From: JAFGCY01 sp964609245
Lineage (GTDB): Bacteria; 4484-113; JAFGCY01
Direction of reading: 5' to 3'
Assembly (NCBI GenBank): GCA_964609245.1
Contig: CAZSSB010000004.1
Span: 62,001-126,000, forward strand
Length of the DNA stretch: 64,000 bases
The notes beneath the pieces were generated by a model, which saw only the letters and a list, made by a program, of their open reading frames with translations, searched no databases and had not been told where the DNA came from. How positions within the stretch are numbered: the stretch's first letter is position 1; each line of letters starts with the position of its first letter. Positions 56,917 to 64,000 of the stretch are shown here, one piece after another. The translations under genes were made by a program, and so were the position numbers.

Positions 56917-57723
56917 ATGAACGGCGCAGTGCAGAGCGGCTTCACGGACATAACCTGGACGGGCCTTGCCTGGACGGCTTTGCTGGTCTTCATCGCCCTG
57001 GCCCTCTCCTGGTGGCAGCGCCTCGCTCTCGAGAAGCAGCTGCTGATCGGCTGCCTGCGCACCATCGTGCAGCTGATCCTGATCGGCTACGTGCTTGCCT
57101 GGATCATCGGCAGTGCTGACTGGCGGCTGGTCCTCGCGGCATCGGTGCTCCAGCTGGCTGCAGCTGCCTGGACCGTCGGAAGCCTAATGCAGCGCCCGCT
57201 TCCCGGCGCACGCCTGATCGCCCTGGTCTCGCTCCTGCCGGCCTACCTGCTGGTGCTCGCCGTCCTGTTGTTCCTGGTTATTGCGCACCATCCCTGGTGG
57301 GATCCCCGTCTCGTGCTGCCGATCGGCGGGATGCTGCTGGGCAATTCCCTGACCGGTGTAGCGCTGGCGTTGAACCGCTTCCGTGCCGACCTGCGTTCCC
57401 AGCGCGAGCTGGTCCTCGCTCGTCTAGCCCTGGGCACCACCTGGCACACCGCCGTTAGGGAGCTCCGCCAGGATGCGGCGCACGCGGCCATGCTGCCCAC
57501 CATCTCAGCACTGCTGACCGTGGGGCTGGTTGCGCTGCCCGGCATGATGACGGGTCAGATCATCGCCGGCATCGATCCCGTGGCCGCAGTCAAGTACCAG
57601 ATCGCCGTGATGTTCATGCTCGCCGCGGTGGTTGCCCTGTCCGCGGCCATCGCGATTACGCTCTTCGCCCGCCGGCAGCGCTTCGATGCCGAGCCAACTC
57701 AAACTCCAGAGCCGGCCACCTAG
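56917..57723 (+). CDS. fetB: FetB/UPF0014 ABC transporter permease
   Basis: 268 residues with about seven membrane helices. Family phrases: 'LALEKQLLIGCLRTIVQLILIGYVL', seen as 'CLRTIVQLILIGYVL', 'LPIGGMLLGNSLTGVALALNR', 'LGTTWHTAVRELRQDAAHAAMLP' and 'VGLVALPGMMTGQIIAGIDP'. In E. coli FetAB exports iron. No fetA ATPase gene is adjacent. TATAAT at 56892-56897 is followed by a 19-nt leader with GAGGG, so this divergent partner of nadE is not leaderless. Confidence 0.9.
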   Translation: MNGAVQSGFTDITWTGLAWTALLVFIALALSWWQRLALEKQLLIGCLRTIVQLILIGYVLAWIIGSADWRLVLAASVLQLAAAAWTVGSLMQRPLPGARLIALVSLLPAYLLVLAVLLFLVIAHHPWWDPRLVLPIGGMLLGNSLTGVALALNRFRADLRSQRELVLARLALGTTWHTAVRELRQDAAHAAMLPTISALLTVGLVALPGMMTGQIIAGIDPVAAVKYQIAVMFMLAAVVALSAAIAITLFARRQRFDAEPTQTPEPAT

Positions 57724-58367
57724 TCTGACCTCCGGGAGAGCTTCGATCGCAGCCAGACAACCACGATTTCCCAATACATCCTGATCCGCGCGCTCAGGCC
57801 CGCCCAGAAGCCCCGCTTCTCCTCCTTCATCACCTGCCCGGCTCCGTGCCACTCCACGATGATCTGGGACACCCCTTGCCGCCGTAGATGGTCGTTGATC
57901 GCGGTTTCGATTCCGAAGCGGCTGTCCCAGCCCGTGAAATTGCCCAGCAGTTCACGGCGCAGACAGCGCTGACCGCTGATCATCGGCGTGATGCGCTGCG
58001 CCAGCGTTGTGGCGACCCGACCGCCCCGAAACACCGCCAGCGCGGCAGGGCTTGCCCCGCCTGCCACCGGCTCCACCAGCAACCGGATGTGCTCCGATGT
58101 CACGCCGGTCAGGTCGGCATCCAGGAACGCGACCACGTCGCCGCTTGTCGCGGCAAGCCCGGACTCCATCGCGCGTGCCTTGCCCCGGTTGGCGGCGTGC
58201 CGTAACACACGCACGCCAAGAGACTCCGCCTCGGCAGCAGTCTCGTCGCTGCTGCCGTCATCGACCAGCAGCACCTCTGAGACCAGTTCACACGCCACGG
58301 CAGCTCTGATCACGGCGGCAATCCGCCCCGCTTCGTTATACGCTGGGATGATCAGGCTGCACGTCAC
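57720..58367 (-). CDS. Family 2 glycosyltransferase
   Basis: 215 residues from a GTG (58367). GT-A fold: 'SLIIPAYNEAGRIAAVI', 'VSEVLLVDDGSSDETAAEA', 'NRGKARAMESGLAATSGDVV' and the metal site 'FLDADLTG'. It resembles glucosyl-3-phosphoglycerate or dolichol-phosphate-type transferases in its short length, but no acceptor can be inferred. No transmembrane helix is evident; the basic C-terminus may touch the membrane. Its stop shares CTAG with fetB. Confidence 0.85.
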   Translation of the reverse strand: MTCSLIIPAYNEAGRIAAVIRAAVACELVSEVLLVDDGSSDETAAEAESLGVRVLRHAANRGKARAMESGLAATSGDVVAFLDADLTGVTSEHIRLLVEPVAGGASPAALAVFRGGRVATTLAQRITPMISGQRCLRRELLGNFTGWDSRFGIETAINDHLRRQGVSQIIVEWHGAGQVMKEEKRGFWAGLSARIRMYWEIVVVWLRSKLSRRSD

Positions 58368-58395
58368 GCTAACCGTTCCTCCCCCAACCGGTCGT

Positions 58396-59883
58396 TCAGA
58401 CCCCCAGCTGTTTACTGATCCACTCCGGCGGCTGGTACCGCCAGCCGGTCAACTGCTCATACTGATGCGCGATCCTGAGCAGCAGGCTGTCCCGAAACGG
58501 GGCGCAGACCAACTGGATGCTCGTCGGCAACATCGTGCCGTCGATCTCGGCGAAGCCATTAGGCAGGCTGATGCCGCCCGTGCCGGTCATGTTCACGAAC
58601 ACTGTGCACAAGTCAGACATGTACATCTTGACCGGATCGTCAAGCCGCTCTCCCAGCTTGAACGGAAGGGTCGGAGACGTCGGGGTAGCCAGCACGTCCA
58701 CCTTACCGAACATCTCCTCCAATGAGTCACGCAGATCGCGGCGCACATGCCGCGCGCGATCGTAATAGGCGTCGTAGTATCCCGCCGACAGCACGTAGGT
58801 TCCCAGCAGGATGCGCCGCTTGACTTCCGCCCCGAACCCCGCGCTGCGCACGTCCCGATATCTGGCCTGCAGTTCAGCCTCGGCCGAGCTCCGACCGTAG
58901 CGAACGCCGTCGTACCGCGCCAGATTGGAGCTGCACTCCGCCGCCACGATGATGTAGTACGCCGGCAGGCAGTAGTCGACGAGTGGTAGATCAAACTCGA
59001 CGATCTGCGCTCCAGCGTCGCTCATCACGTCCAGCGATTTACGGAAATTCGCCAGCACCGGCGCGTCGATGCGACTGGCGTCAATGAACGGCTTGGGCAC
59101 ACCTATCCGCACTTTGCCCCAGTGGATATCACGCTGAGCTTCGGCAAAGAAGTCCGTCTCGCCCGTCGCCTGGCACATGCTGTCCATCTCGCAGGGCCGC
59201 GAGATGGTATTCATGGTCAGCGCCACGTCCAGCGTGTCCCGGGCGAAGATGCCGGCCTGATCGCAGCTCGATGCGTAGGCAATCAACCCGTAGCGGCTAA
59301 CCAGGCCATACGTCGGACGGTAACCCACGATGCCACAGAAGCTGGCGGGCTGCCGCACGCTGCCGCCCGTGTCCGTGCCCAGCGCCATCACACACTGGCA
59401 GGACGCAACCGCCACGGCGCTGCCCGAGCTGGATCCCCCCGGCACGCGCTCCAGATCCCAGGGATTACGCGTTGGGCCGTATCCGCTCATCTCCCCGGAA
59501 CTACCCATCGCGAACTCGTCGAGGTTCGTCTTGCCCATCAGGTGGTTCTTGGCACCGCGCAGTTCGGCGATACAGCTGGCATCGTAGGGCGGAACATAGC
59601 CCTCTAGTATTCGGCTCCCCGCCGTCGATTGCAGACCTGCCGTGGTGTAGATGTCCTTCGCCGCATACGGCAGACGGTGGAAGCGCCGTGGTCCCTCCTC
59701 GATCAGTGGCAGTCGCCACTCCTGCGCCTCGATTTGCTCGTCCCACGTGATGAACGCATTAAGCTGCGCGTCCACTTCCCGAGCGAACTCGAACTGCGTC
59801 TGCTGCAGTTCATCGTGGTTCAACTCGCCGCTCTCGATCTCCGCCAGCAACTCGTGGCCGCAGCGCGTCAGCAGTTCACGCAT
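58396..59883 (-). CDS. gatA: Glu-tRNA(Gln)/Asp-tRNA(Asn) amidotransferase subunit A
   Basis: 495 residues. Amidase signature with the catalytic triad Lys76 ('PYAAKDIY'), cis-Ser151 ('VPGGSSSGSAVAVA') and Ser175 ('TDTGGSVRQPASFCG'). It releases ammonia from glutamine for the GatB active site. gatC lies immediately upstream with no gap (start ATG follows its TAG). gatB is not in the window, so the complex is encoded at two loci. Length is standard. Confidence 0.95.
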   Translation of the reverse strand: MRELLTRCGHELLAEIESGELNHDELQQTQFEFAREVDAQLNAFITWDEQIEAQEWRLPLIEEGPRRFHRLPYAAKDIYTTAGLQSTAGSRILEGYVPPYDASCIAELRGAKNHLMGKTNLDEFAMGSSGEMSGYGPTRNPWDLERVPGGSSSGSAVAVASCQCVMALGTDTGGSVRQPASFCGIVGYRPTYGLVSRYGLIAYASSCDQAGIFARDTLDVALTMNTISRPCEMDSMCQATGETDFFAEAQRDIHWGKVRIGVPKPFIDASRIDAPVLANFRKSLDVMSDAGAQIVEFDLPLVDYCLPAYYIIVAAECSSNLARYDGVRYGRSSAEAELQARYRDVRSAGFGAEVKRRILLGTYVLSAGYYDAYYDRARHVRRDLRDSLEEMFGKVDVLATPTSPTLPFKLGERLDDPVKMYMSDLCTVFVNMTGTGGISLPNGFAEIDGTMLPTSIQLVCAPFRDSLLLRIAHQYEQLTGWRYQPPEWISKQLGV

Positions 59884-60153
59884 CTAGCCACCCCCCTCGA
59901 AGTCAATGACTTGCGGCACTCGGTAGTCGTGCTTCAGATCCTCCGGCCATTCGAAGCGGCGCGGATGATCACGCCGCAAGTCCACACGCTCCTTGAGTGC
60001 CAACCTCGCGCTCTCACTGACCGGTGTGTACGATTGGGTCTGTTCCACAAAACCAAGCAGTCGGGCGAACTTCCGTTCGAACTCGGCAATCTCTTCCTCG
60101 CCGAGCCTCAGTCTTGCCAACTCACAGAGGTGCTCAAAGGCCCGTCTATCCAT
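59884..60153 (-). CDS. gatC: Glu-tRNA(Gln)/Asp-tRNA(Asn) amidotransferase subunit C
   Basis: 89 residues from the ATG at 60153. GatC pattern: 'LCELARLRLGEEEIAEFERKFARLLGFV' (core 'LARLRLGEEEIAEFERKFA') and the C-terminal 'ALKERVDLRRDHPRR'. It stabilises GatA-GatB. A TATGAT box lies exactly 6 nt upstream of this ATG, so translation probably begins at the mRNA 5' end; an earlier ATG at 60189 would lie upstream of the promoter. Confidence 0.9.
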   Translation of the reverse strand: MDRRAFEHLCELARLRLGEEEIAEFERKFARLLGFVEQTQSYTPVSESARLALKERVDLRRDHPRRFEWPEDLKHDYRVPQVIDFEGGG

Positions 60154-60159
60154 GCCCTG

Positions 60160-60165
60160 ATCATA
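60160..60165 (-). promoter_or_regulatory. -10 box for a leaderless gatCA mRNA
   Basis: TATGAT on the minus strand with a 6-nt spacer (CAGGGC) to the gatC ATG. No -35 match at 17 bp. Confidence 0.6.
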
Positions 60166-60188
60166 GCAAAGCGCAGCCAGGTACCGCA

Positions 60189-62642
60189 CTAGCCCTCGCT
60201 ATCGGTCCATAGCGCCCGCCAGGCGTCAGCTTGCAGCGCCGCCTCAAGAGTACCCGGCAGATCGACGAAGAACCCGTGCTCCGGCCAGCCGGTGATGCGG
60301 TCATTGCCGCTGCGCTCGCTGGTGTAGAAGTCCGCGGCTCCACCCTCATCCATGAACAGGGAGAGCGACGTACCCCCGTGGTAGTCATTGCCGCCCGCGC
60401 GGCCTTGCCCCGCACCGTAGAGGTAGGTGTCGCGGCCGCCGCGGTCCCACATCACGCAGACAGCGTTGTGTGCGCTGGCTCCCTGACTGAAGCCAGTGCC
60501 ACCCTCATACGTGTCGTCGCCGCCGTAGTCGATGAACATCGTGCAGCACTCGTCCCAGGCCAGCCCCTGCGCCACCGCCTGCCTGGTTGTGTAGTAGTCA
60601 TCCCCGCCATCCTCAAGAAACACGCCGACCGCCTGGTGGGCGCAGAATCCCTGGTTGTAGCGACTACCGATGTACACGTCGTCTTCCCAGCCGCGATCGT
60701 GGAAGAAACCCAGGCCGAAGTAATAGCCACCGCCCTGGCTGAAGTTCCCGGCCTCGTTGACGTCAGTGCCTCCCAGGTCCACGATGCCGGCGATTCCGCC
60801 TGATGCGATCCCCCGGAAGCCCTGCGCACAGCCCTGGCCCCAAGCATCGAAGATACCTGCGTCACCGTACCCGGTTGGGTACTTCCCCTTGCAGTACCGC
60901 TCGTCGTTGCCGGCAGCATCCACCAGCAGCCCAACCCCGCCCGCACCGCCGAAGGCCTGACACTTCATCTGGCCCTCCACCCGATCGTCCCCGCTGAGAT
61001 CAAGCAGCAGTCCGGTGCCGAAGATCGCGGCCGCCTGACAGAACTCGATCCCGCGATACGTGTCATTTCCCGCGGCGTCAACCAGCGCTCCGCAGCCGAA
61101 GTACCCACTGCCTTGCGCCCATTGCAGCCCTACGTATTGGTCGTCGCCGTCCAGATCGATCAACAGACCACAGCCCATTGAGCCACTGCCCTGGCTGTAG
61201 GGTGTGGTTGACTCGTACGCGTCATCCCCACCCAGTTCCAGCAGGACACCCACCGGACGCGCCAGCGACGCGCCGCTGCCGGCGGTGGTCGTGTAGAAGT
61301 CATCCCCTCCCAGGTCAACCAGCAGCGCTGCCGCCTCGCCCTGGCGCCAGCTGTGGCCGCCGCCACTGATCACCAGCCTGCCAAACCCGGTCTCGCGCAC
61401 AAGCAAATCAGCCTCCGCCAACCGCCCGGCGAACTCGGCCTGCAGATCTGCCTTAAGGCCCCGGAGGTATTGCGCGTCCGCCAGCTGCGCCAGCGTCAGG
61501 GAGGCCAGAATCAACTGCTGGTAGTCGATGCGCTTCGCCAGGGCGATCAGTTCCAGATTGCCCCGAATCCGTCGCGGGTCATCGTCCTCGGTGTCCACGT
61601 AGTGGTGCCGGCTGAAGACGTCGGTGAGTTGCTGCCGCTGCTCCGCGATGAACTCCAGCTCCTCCTCGCTGAATCCGGCGAACGCCTGCTGCACGTAAAC
61701 GGCTGCCGTGTTCAGGATCAGCTCCAGCACGTCGAGGTGCTCCTCCGCGCTCATACCCGTACGCAGCCCCGGTGCCTCGGCGTACACACCCCCCAGGTCC
61801 AGCAGCTCCGCGCTGTGCGTTTGCAGCCGCCTGAGACCGCCCAGCCGCTCCGACGCGGCCAGCGCCACCTCGTCCGTCACCTGCCGGATCACGGCCTCCC
61901 CTTTGAGGCCGTCACGCAGCAGGTAGACGGTTCGTGTGAGCTTGTACTCATCGTCTGGCGTCGCCCGCGTATCCAGGCGAAGCCGTAGGTCTGCATTGTC
62001 TACAGCCACCGTACGCCCGCCGCTGACCCAGGTCAGAGGATCGCCCTGCTCCGCCGGCACCCGGGCCTCAGCGCTCAGTGCTCTCAGCAGCTCTCGTACT
62101 TCCGGATTCAGGTCGGGCAGATCGCAACGCAGCTCGTCGTTCGGCGCAAAGGGTGGCCCGGTCGTGCCTGGTCTCGCTCCAAGCGTCACTACGATCTCCA
62201 GTGTCTCGGCGCTCCGCACCGCGCTGAGCACGATCTCCTCTTCCGGCGCCGCTGACGCGATGACCTCCGGCAACTCCGCCAGTGGGAAATCGGTATCCAC
62301 CTCTGCTCCATTGACCGTCAATACCACTCGCGGGGTTGTGCGTGCGATCTTCACCGTGAATGTGTCGCCAACCGCCAGGCCAGCCAACGCATCGCGCAGC
62401 TGCTCCGCAAACGGCTGATCACCGGTCGCCAGCGATGAGCCGTTGATCTCCGTAATCACGTCGCCACTGCGCAGACCGGCCAACTCGGCCGGCGCACCGG
62501 GTACAACTTCGATACGCAGACCCGGCGGCTCCTCGCTGACTTCATGCCAGATGCCCAGGTAGGGATCGCCTGCCCCCAGTCCATGCAGAGGAGTGAGAAC
62601 GCCAAGAGCAAGCGCCAGGGCCGCCAGTACTCGGAATCGCAT
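60189..62642 (-). CDS. Exported PDZ protein with about ten glycine-aspartate repeats
   Basis: 817 residues: signal peptide (about 1-24), a PDZ domain (about 35-105; 'GAPAELAGLRSGDVITEINGS'), a helical middle (about 190-430) and then about ten degenerate units of 30-40 residues (about 430-800) built on 'G-x-G-x-L-x-D-x-x-G-[DN]-D-x-Y' and 'QG-x-G', for example 'GVLLELGGDDAYES' and 'CGLLIDLDGDDQYVGLQWAQG'. The repeats resemble calcium-binding beta-roll/solenoid units. No protease residues are seen despite the PDZ domain. It is probably a surface or periplasmic binding protein. GGAGG lies before the ATG. Confidence 0.72.
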   Translation of the reverse strand: MRFRVLAALALALGVLTPLHGLGAGDPYLGIWHEVSEEPPGLRIEVVPGAPAELAGLRSGDVITEINGSSLATGDQPFAEQLRDALAGLAVGDTFTVKIARTTPRVVLTVNGAEVDTDFPLAELPEVIASAAPEEEIVLSAVRSAETLEIVVTLGARPGTTGPPFAPNDELRCDLPDLNPEVRELLRALSAEARVPAEQGDPLTWVSGGRTVAVDNADLRLRLDTRATPDDEYKLTRTVYLLRDGLKGEAVIRQVTDEVALAASERLGGLRRLQTHSAELLDLGGVYAEAPGLRTGMSAEEHLDVLELILNTAAVYVQQAFAGFSEEELEFIAEQRQQLTDVFSRHHYVDTEDDDPRRIRGNLELIALAKRIDYQQLILASLTLAQLADAQYLRGLKADLQAEFAGRLAEADLLVRETGFGRLVISGGGHSWRQGEAAALLVDLGGDDFYTTTAGSGASLARPVGVLLELGGDDAYESTTPYSQGSGSMGCGLLIDLDGDDQYVGLQWAQGSGYFGCGALVDAAGNDTYRGIEFCQAAAIFGTGLLLDLSGDDRVEGQMKCQAFGGAGGVGLLVDAAGNDERYCKGKYPTGYGDAGIFDAWGQGCAQGFRGIASGGIAGIVDLGGTDVNEAGNFSQGGGYYFGLGFFHDRGWEDDVYIGSRYNQGFCAHQAVGVFLEDGGDDYYTTRQAVAQGLAWDECCTMFIDYGGDDTYEGGTGFSQGASAHNAVCVMWDRGGRDTYLYGAGQGRAGGNDYHGGTSLSLFMDEGGAADFYTSERSGNDRITGWPEHGFFVDLPGTLEAALQADAWRALWTDSEG

Positions 62643-62731
62643 GCCAACCTCCGCGGCGGCTCGCCCGCCGCATCCCTAGGTTAGCATCAACTCCGTATCG
62701 CCCAGGTACGACTCCGCTGCCCGTGCGGCGC

Positions 62732-64000
62732 CTACTTGGCCGTGGCGATCTCGCGGGTCTCGCGGATCACAGTGACCTTGATCGTGCCCGGGTACTCCAT
62801 TTCGGATTCGATGCGATTGGCGATCTGACGACAGAGGTCGTAGGTCAGCACGTCGTCCATCTGCTCCGGCATGACCATCACCCGCAGTTCGCGACCAGCG
62901 CTGATGGCGTAGCACTTCGAAACGCCGGCGAAGCTGTTGCCCAGGTCCTCCAGTTCGTGCAGCCGCTGTAGGTACGCCTGAAGCGCTTCCCCTCGCGCGC
63001 CGGGCCTGACCGCACTGATCGCGTCCGCTACCTGCACGATCGCGGCCTCGATCGTCTGCTCCACGTCACCATGGTGACCTTCGGCGCAGTTGACCACTGT
63101 CGCGTTCTCACCGAACTTCTTCAGCAGCCGCGCCCCCACCTCGGCATGACTGCCTTCCATCTCGGCATCCGCCGCCTTCCCGATGTCGTGCAAGAGCCCC
63201 CCGCGCTTCGCGTTCTTGGGGCTCAGCCCCAGTTCGGCGGCGATGATCCCGGAGAGGATCGCGACCTCGATGCTGTGGGCAAGCACATTCTGACCGTAGC
63301 TGGTTCGGTACTTGAGCTTGCCGAGCATCCTGATCAACTCCTGATGCAGGCCAGTGATGCCCGTGCGGAATGTGGCCTCCTGCCCGGCGCGCCAGACTTC
63401 CTCGCCGACGCTGTCGCGGCAGGCCTCAACGGTCTCCTCGATCTTGCCCGGGTGTATGCGCCCATCCTGGATCAGGCGCTCAAGCGCTTGCCTTGCCACT
63501 TCCCGACGGAAGCCGTCGAAGCTGGACAGCACAACCACGTTGGGCGTATCGTCGATGATCACGTCGACACCGGTCGCCGCCTCGATGGCCCGGATGTTGC
63601 GCCCCTCACGCCCGATGATCCGGCCCTTCATCTCATCGTTTTTCAGCTCGACACTCGTGATCAGACTGTCGGAGTAGTGGTCGACTGCGCAGCGGAACAC
63701 CGCCTTGACGATGATCTGGCGGGCCGTCTCATTTGCCTCCTGCCGTGCCGCTTCCTCGATCTGCATTCGCAGCTGGGCAGCCTCATAGCGCGCCTCCTCC
63801 TCGACCCTCGCCAGCACTTCCGCGCGAGCAGCCTCGGGAGCCAACTCGGCTACACGATGCAGTTCCGCGGCGATGTGTTCCTCTTCTTTGGCGAGCCGCG
63901 CTTCACGCTTGTCCAGATTAGAGGACCTGCGGTCGAGCTCGGATCGACGTTTGTCGACCTTCTCCAACTGGTCCGTGAGCTTCTCCTCCGACCGATAGAA
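62732..64000 (-). CDS. rny: Ribonuclease Y, 5' end beyond window
   Basis: The visible 422 residues start inside the coiled coil ('ELDRRSSNLDKREARLAKEEEHIAAEL' region) and include the KH domain 'MKGRIIGREGRNIRAIEAATG', the HD metal site 'LLHDIGKAADAEMEGSHAEVGARLL' (His-Asp pair) and the usual C-terminal 'YPGTIKVTVIRETR'. RNase Y starts decay of many mRNAs from the membrane. The frame is open to 64000, so the membrane anchor lies outside. Confidence 0.96.
   Translation of the reverse strand, partial: FYRSEEKLTDQLEKVDKRRSELDRRSSNLDKREARLAKEEEHIAAELHRVAELAPEAARAEVLARVEEEARYEAAQLRMQIEEAARQEANETARQIIVKAVFRCAVDHYSDSLITSVELKNDEMKGRIIGREGRNIRAIEAATGVDVIIDDTPNVVVLSSFDGFRREVARQALERLIQDGRIHPGKIEETVEACRDSVGEEVWRAGQEATFRTGITGLHQELIRMLGKLKYRTSYGQNVLAHSIEVAILSGIIAAELGLSPKNAKRGGLLHDIGKAADAEMEGSHAEVGARLLKKFGENATVVNCAEGHHGDVEQTIEAAIVQVADAISAVRPGARGEALQAYLQRLHELEDLGNSFAGVSKCYAISAGRELRVMVMPEQMDDVLTYDLCRQIANRIESEMEYPGTIKVTVIRETREIATAK

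Noticed and set aside
60189..62642. An HtrA/DegP-type protease because of the PDZ domain.
   Set aside because: No trypsin-like catalytic motif is present; the rest is a helical region and glycine-aspartate repeats.

Overview
This 64 kb window reads as the chromosome of a GC-rich, diderm, flagellated bacterium from a poorly sampled lineage. A diderm cell is suggested by three lipoproteins with clear lipoboxes and by a 532-residue beta-barrel protein ending in phenylalanine. Flagella are suggested by FliS, a FlgJ-type rod-binding protein and a possible FlgN/FliT-like chaperone. The tRNA genes lack an encoded CCA. UGA is an ordinary stop codon here (for example in the wecG-like gene, sufB and sufD). 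No rRNA, CRISPR array, phage or insertion sequence is visible. I cannot name the phylum from the sequence.

Layout. 1-4400 (minus): a tightly overlapped envelope operon, wecG/tagA-like, ftsE, ftsX, an M23 (EnvC-type) factor and a truncated ctpA-type protease. 4457-10763 (plus): a flgJ-like gene, then a complete SUF iron-sulfur operon (sufC, sufB, sufD, a Rieske-type ferredoxin, sufS, sufU). 10779-19865: a papain-like exported protease, a dCTP deaminase/dUTPase-like enzyme, a CsgG/FlgT-like exported protein, tRNA-Thr, enolase, pyruvate phosphate dikinase and a SurA/PrsA-like lipoprotein. 20005-32987 (plus): the classic tRNA-Gly, tRNA-Thr, tuf, rpmG, tRNA-Trp, secE, nusG, rplKAJL, rpoBC block. 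33064-42617: a Ser/Thr kinase, membrane proteins, a nitrilase, MazG, a dockerin-bearing subtilase, ComFB, a PPC-domain protein and flagellar chaperones. 43251-53322 (minus): the most unusual region. 53469-64000: phosphofructokinase, DUF502, NadE, FetB, a family 2 glycosyltransferase, GatCA, a PDZ/repeat exported protein and RNase Y (truncated by the window edge).

The standout is a tandem array of three paralogous lipoproteins at 43251-45587, 45820-48144 and 48370-50742. Each looks as if it stops at a UGA, but the reading frame continues for 101-117 codons as a thioredoxin/TlpA-like fold, and the UGA sits at the first position of the redox motif: U-S-S-C, U-G-S-C and U-G-Y-C. A stem-loop whose apical loop contains GUU begins within 8 nt of each UGA and places its loop 16-17 nt downstream, as expected of a bacterial SECIS element. 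I therefore read them as full-length selenoproteins of 778, 774 and 790 residues with the order lipobox, cohesin-like domain, dockerin-like calcium repeats, fibronectin type III domains, Ig/PKD-like domain, Sec-thioredoxin domain. A conventional CxxC thioredoxin and a beta-barrel protein lie immediately upstream on the same strand.

Two genome-style features recur. Several genes carry a -10-like hexamer 6-8 nt before the start codon and usually no Shine-Dalgarno site, which predicts leaderless mRNAs. Three convergent gene pairs end on one shared CTAG, so both stop codons overlap and no terminator fits between them.
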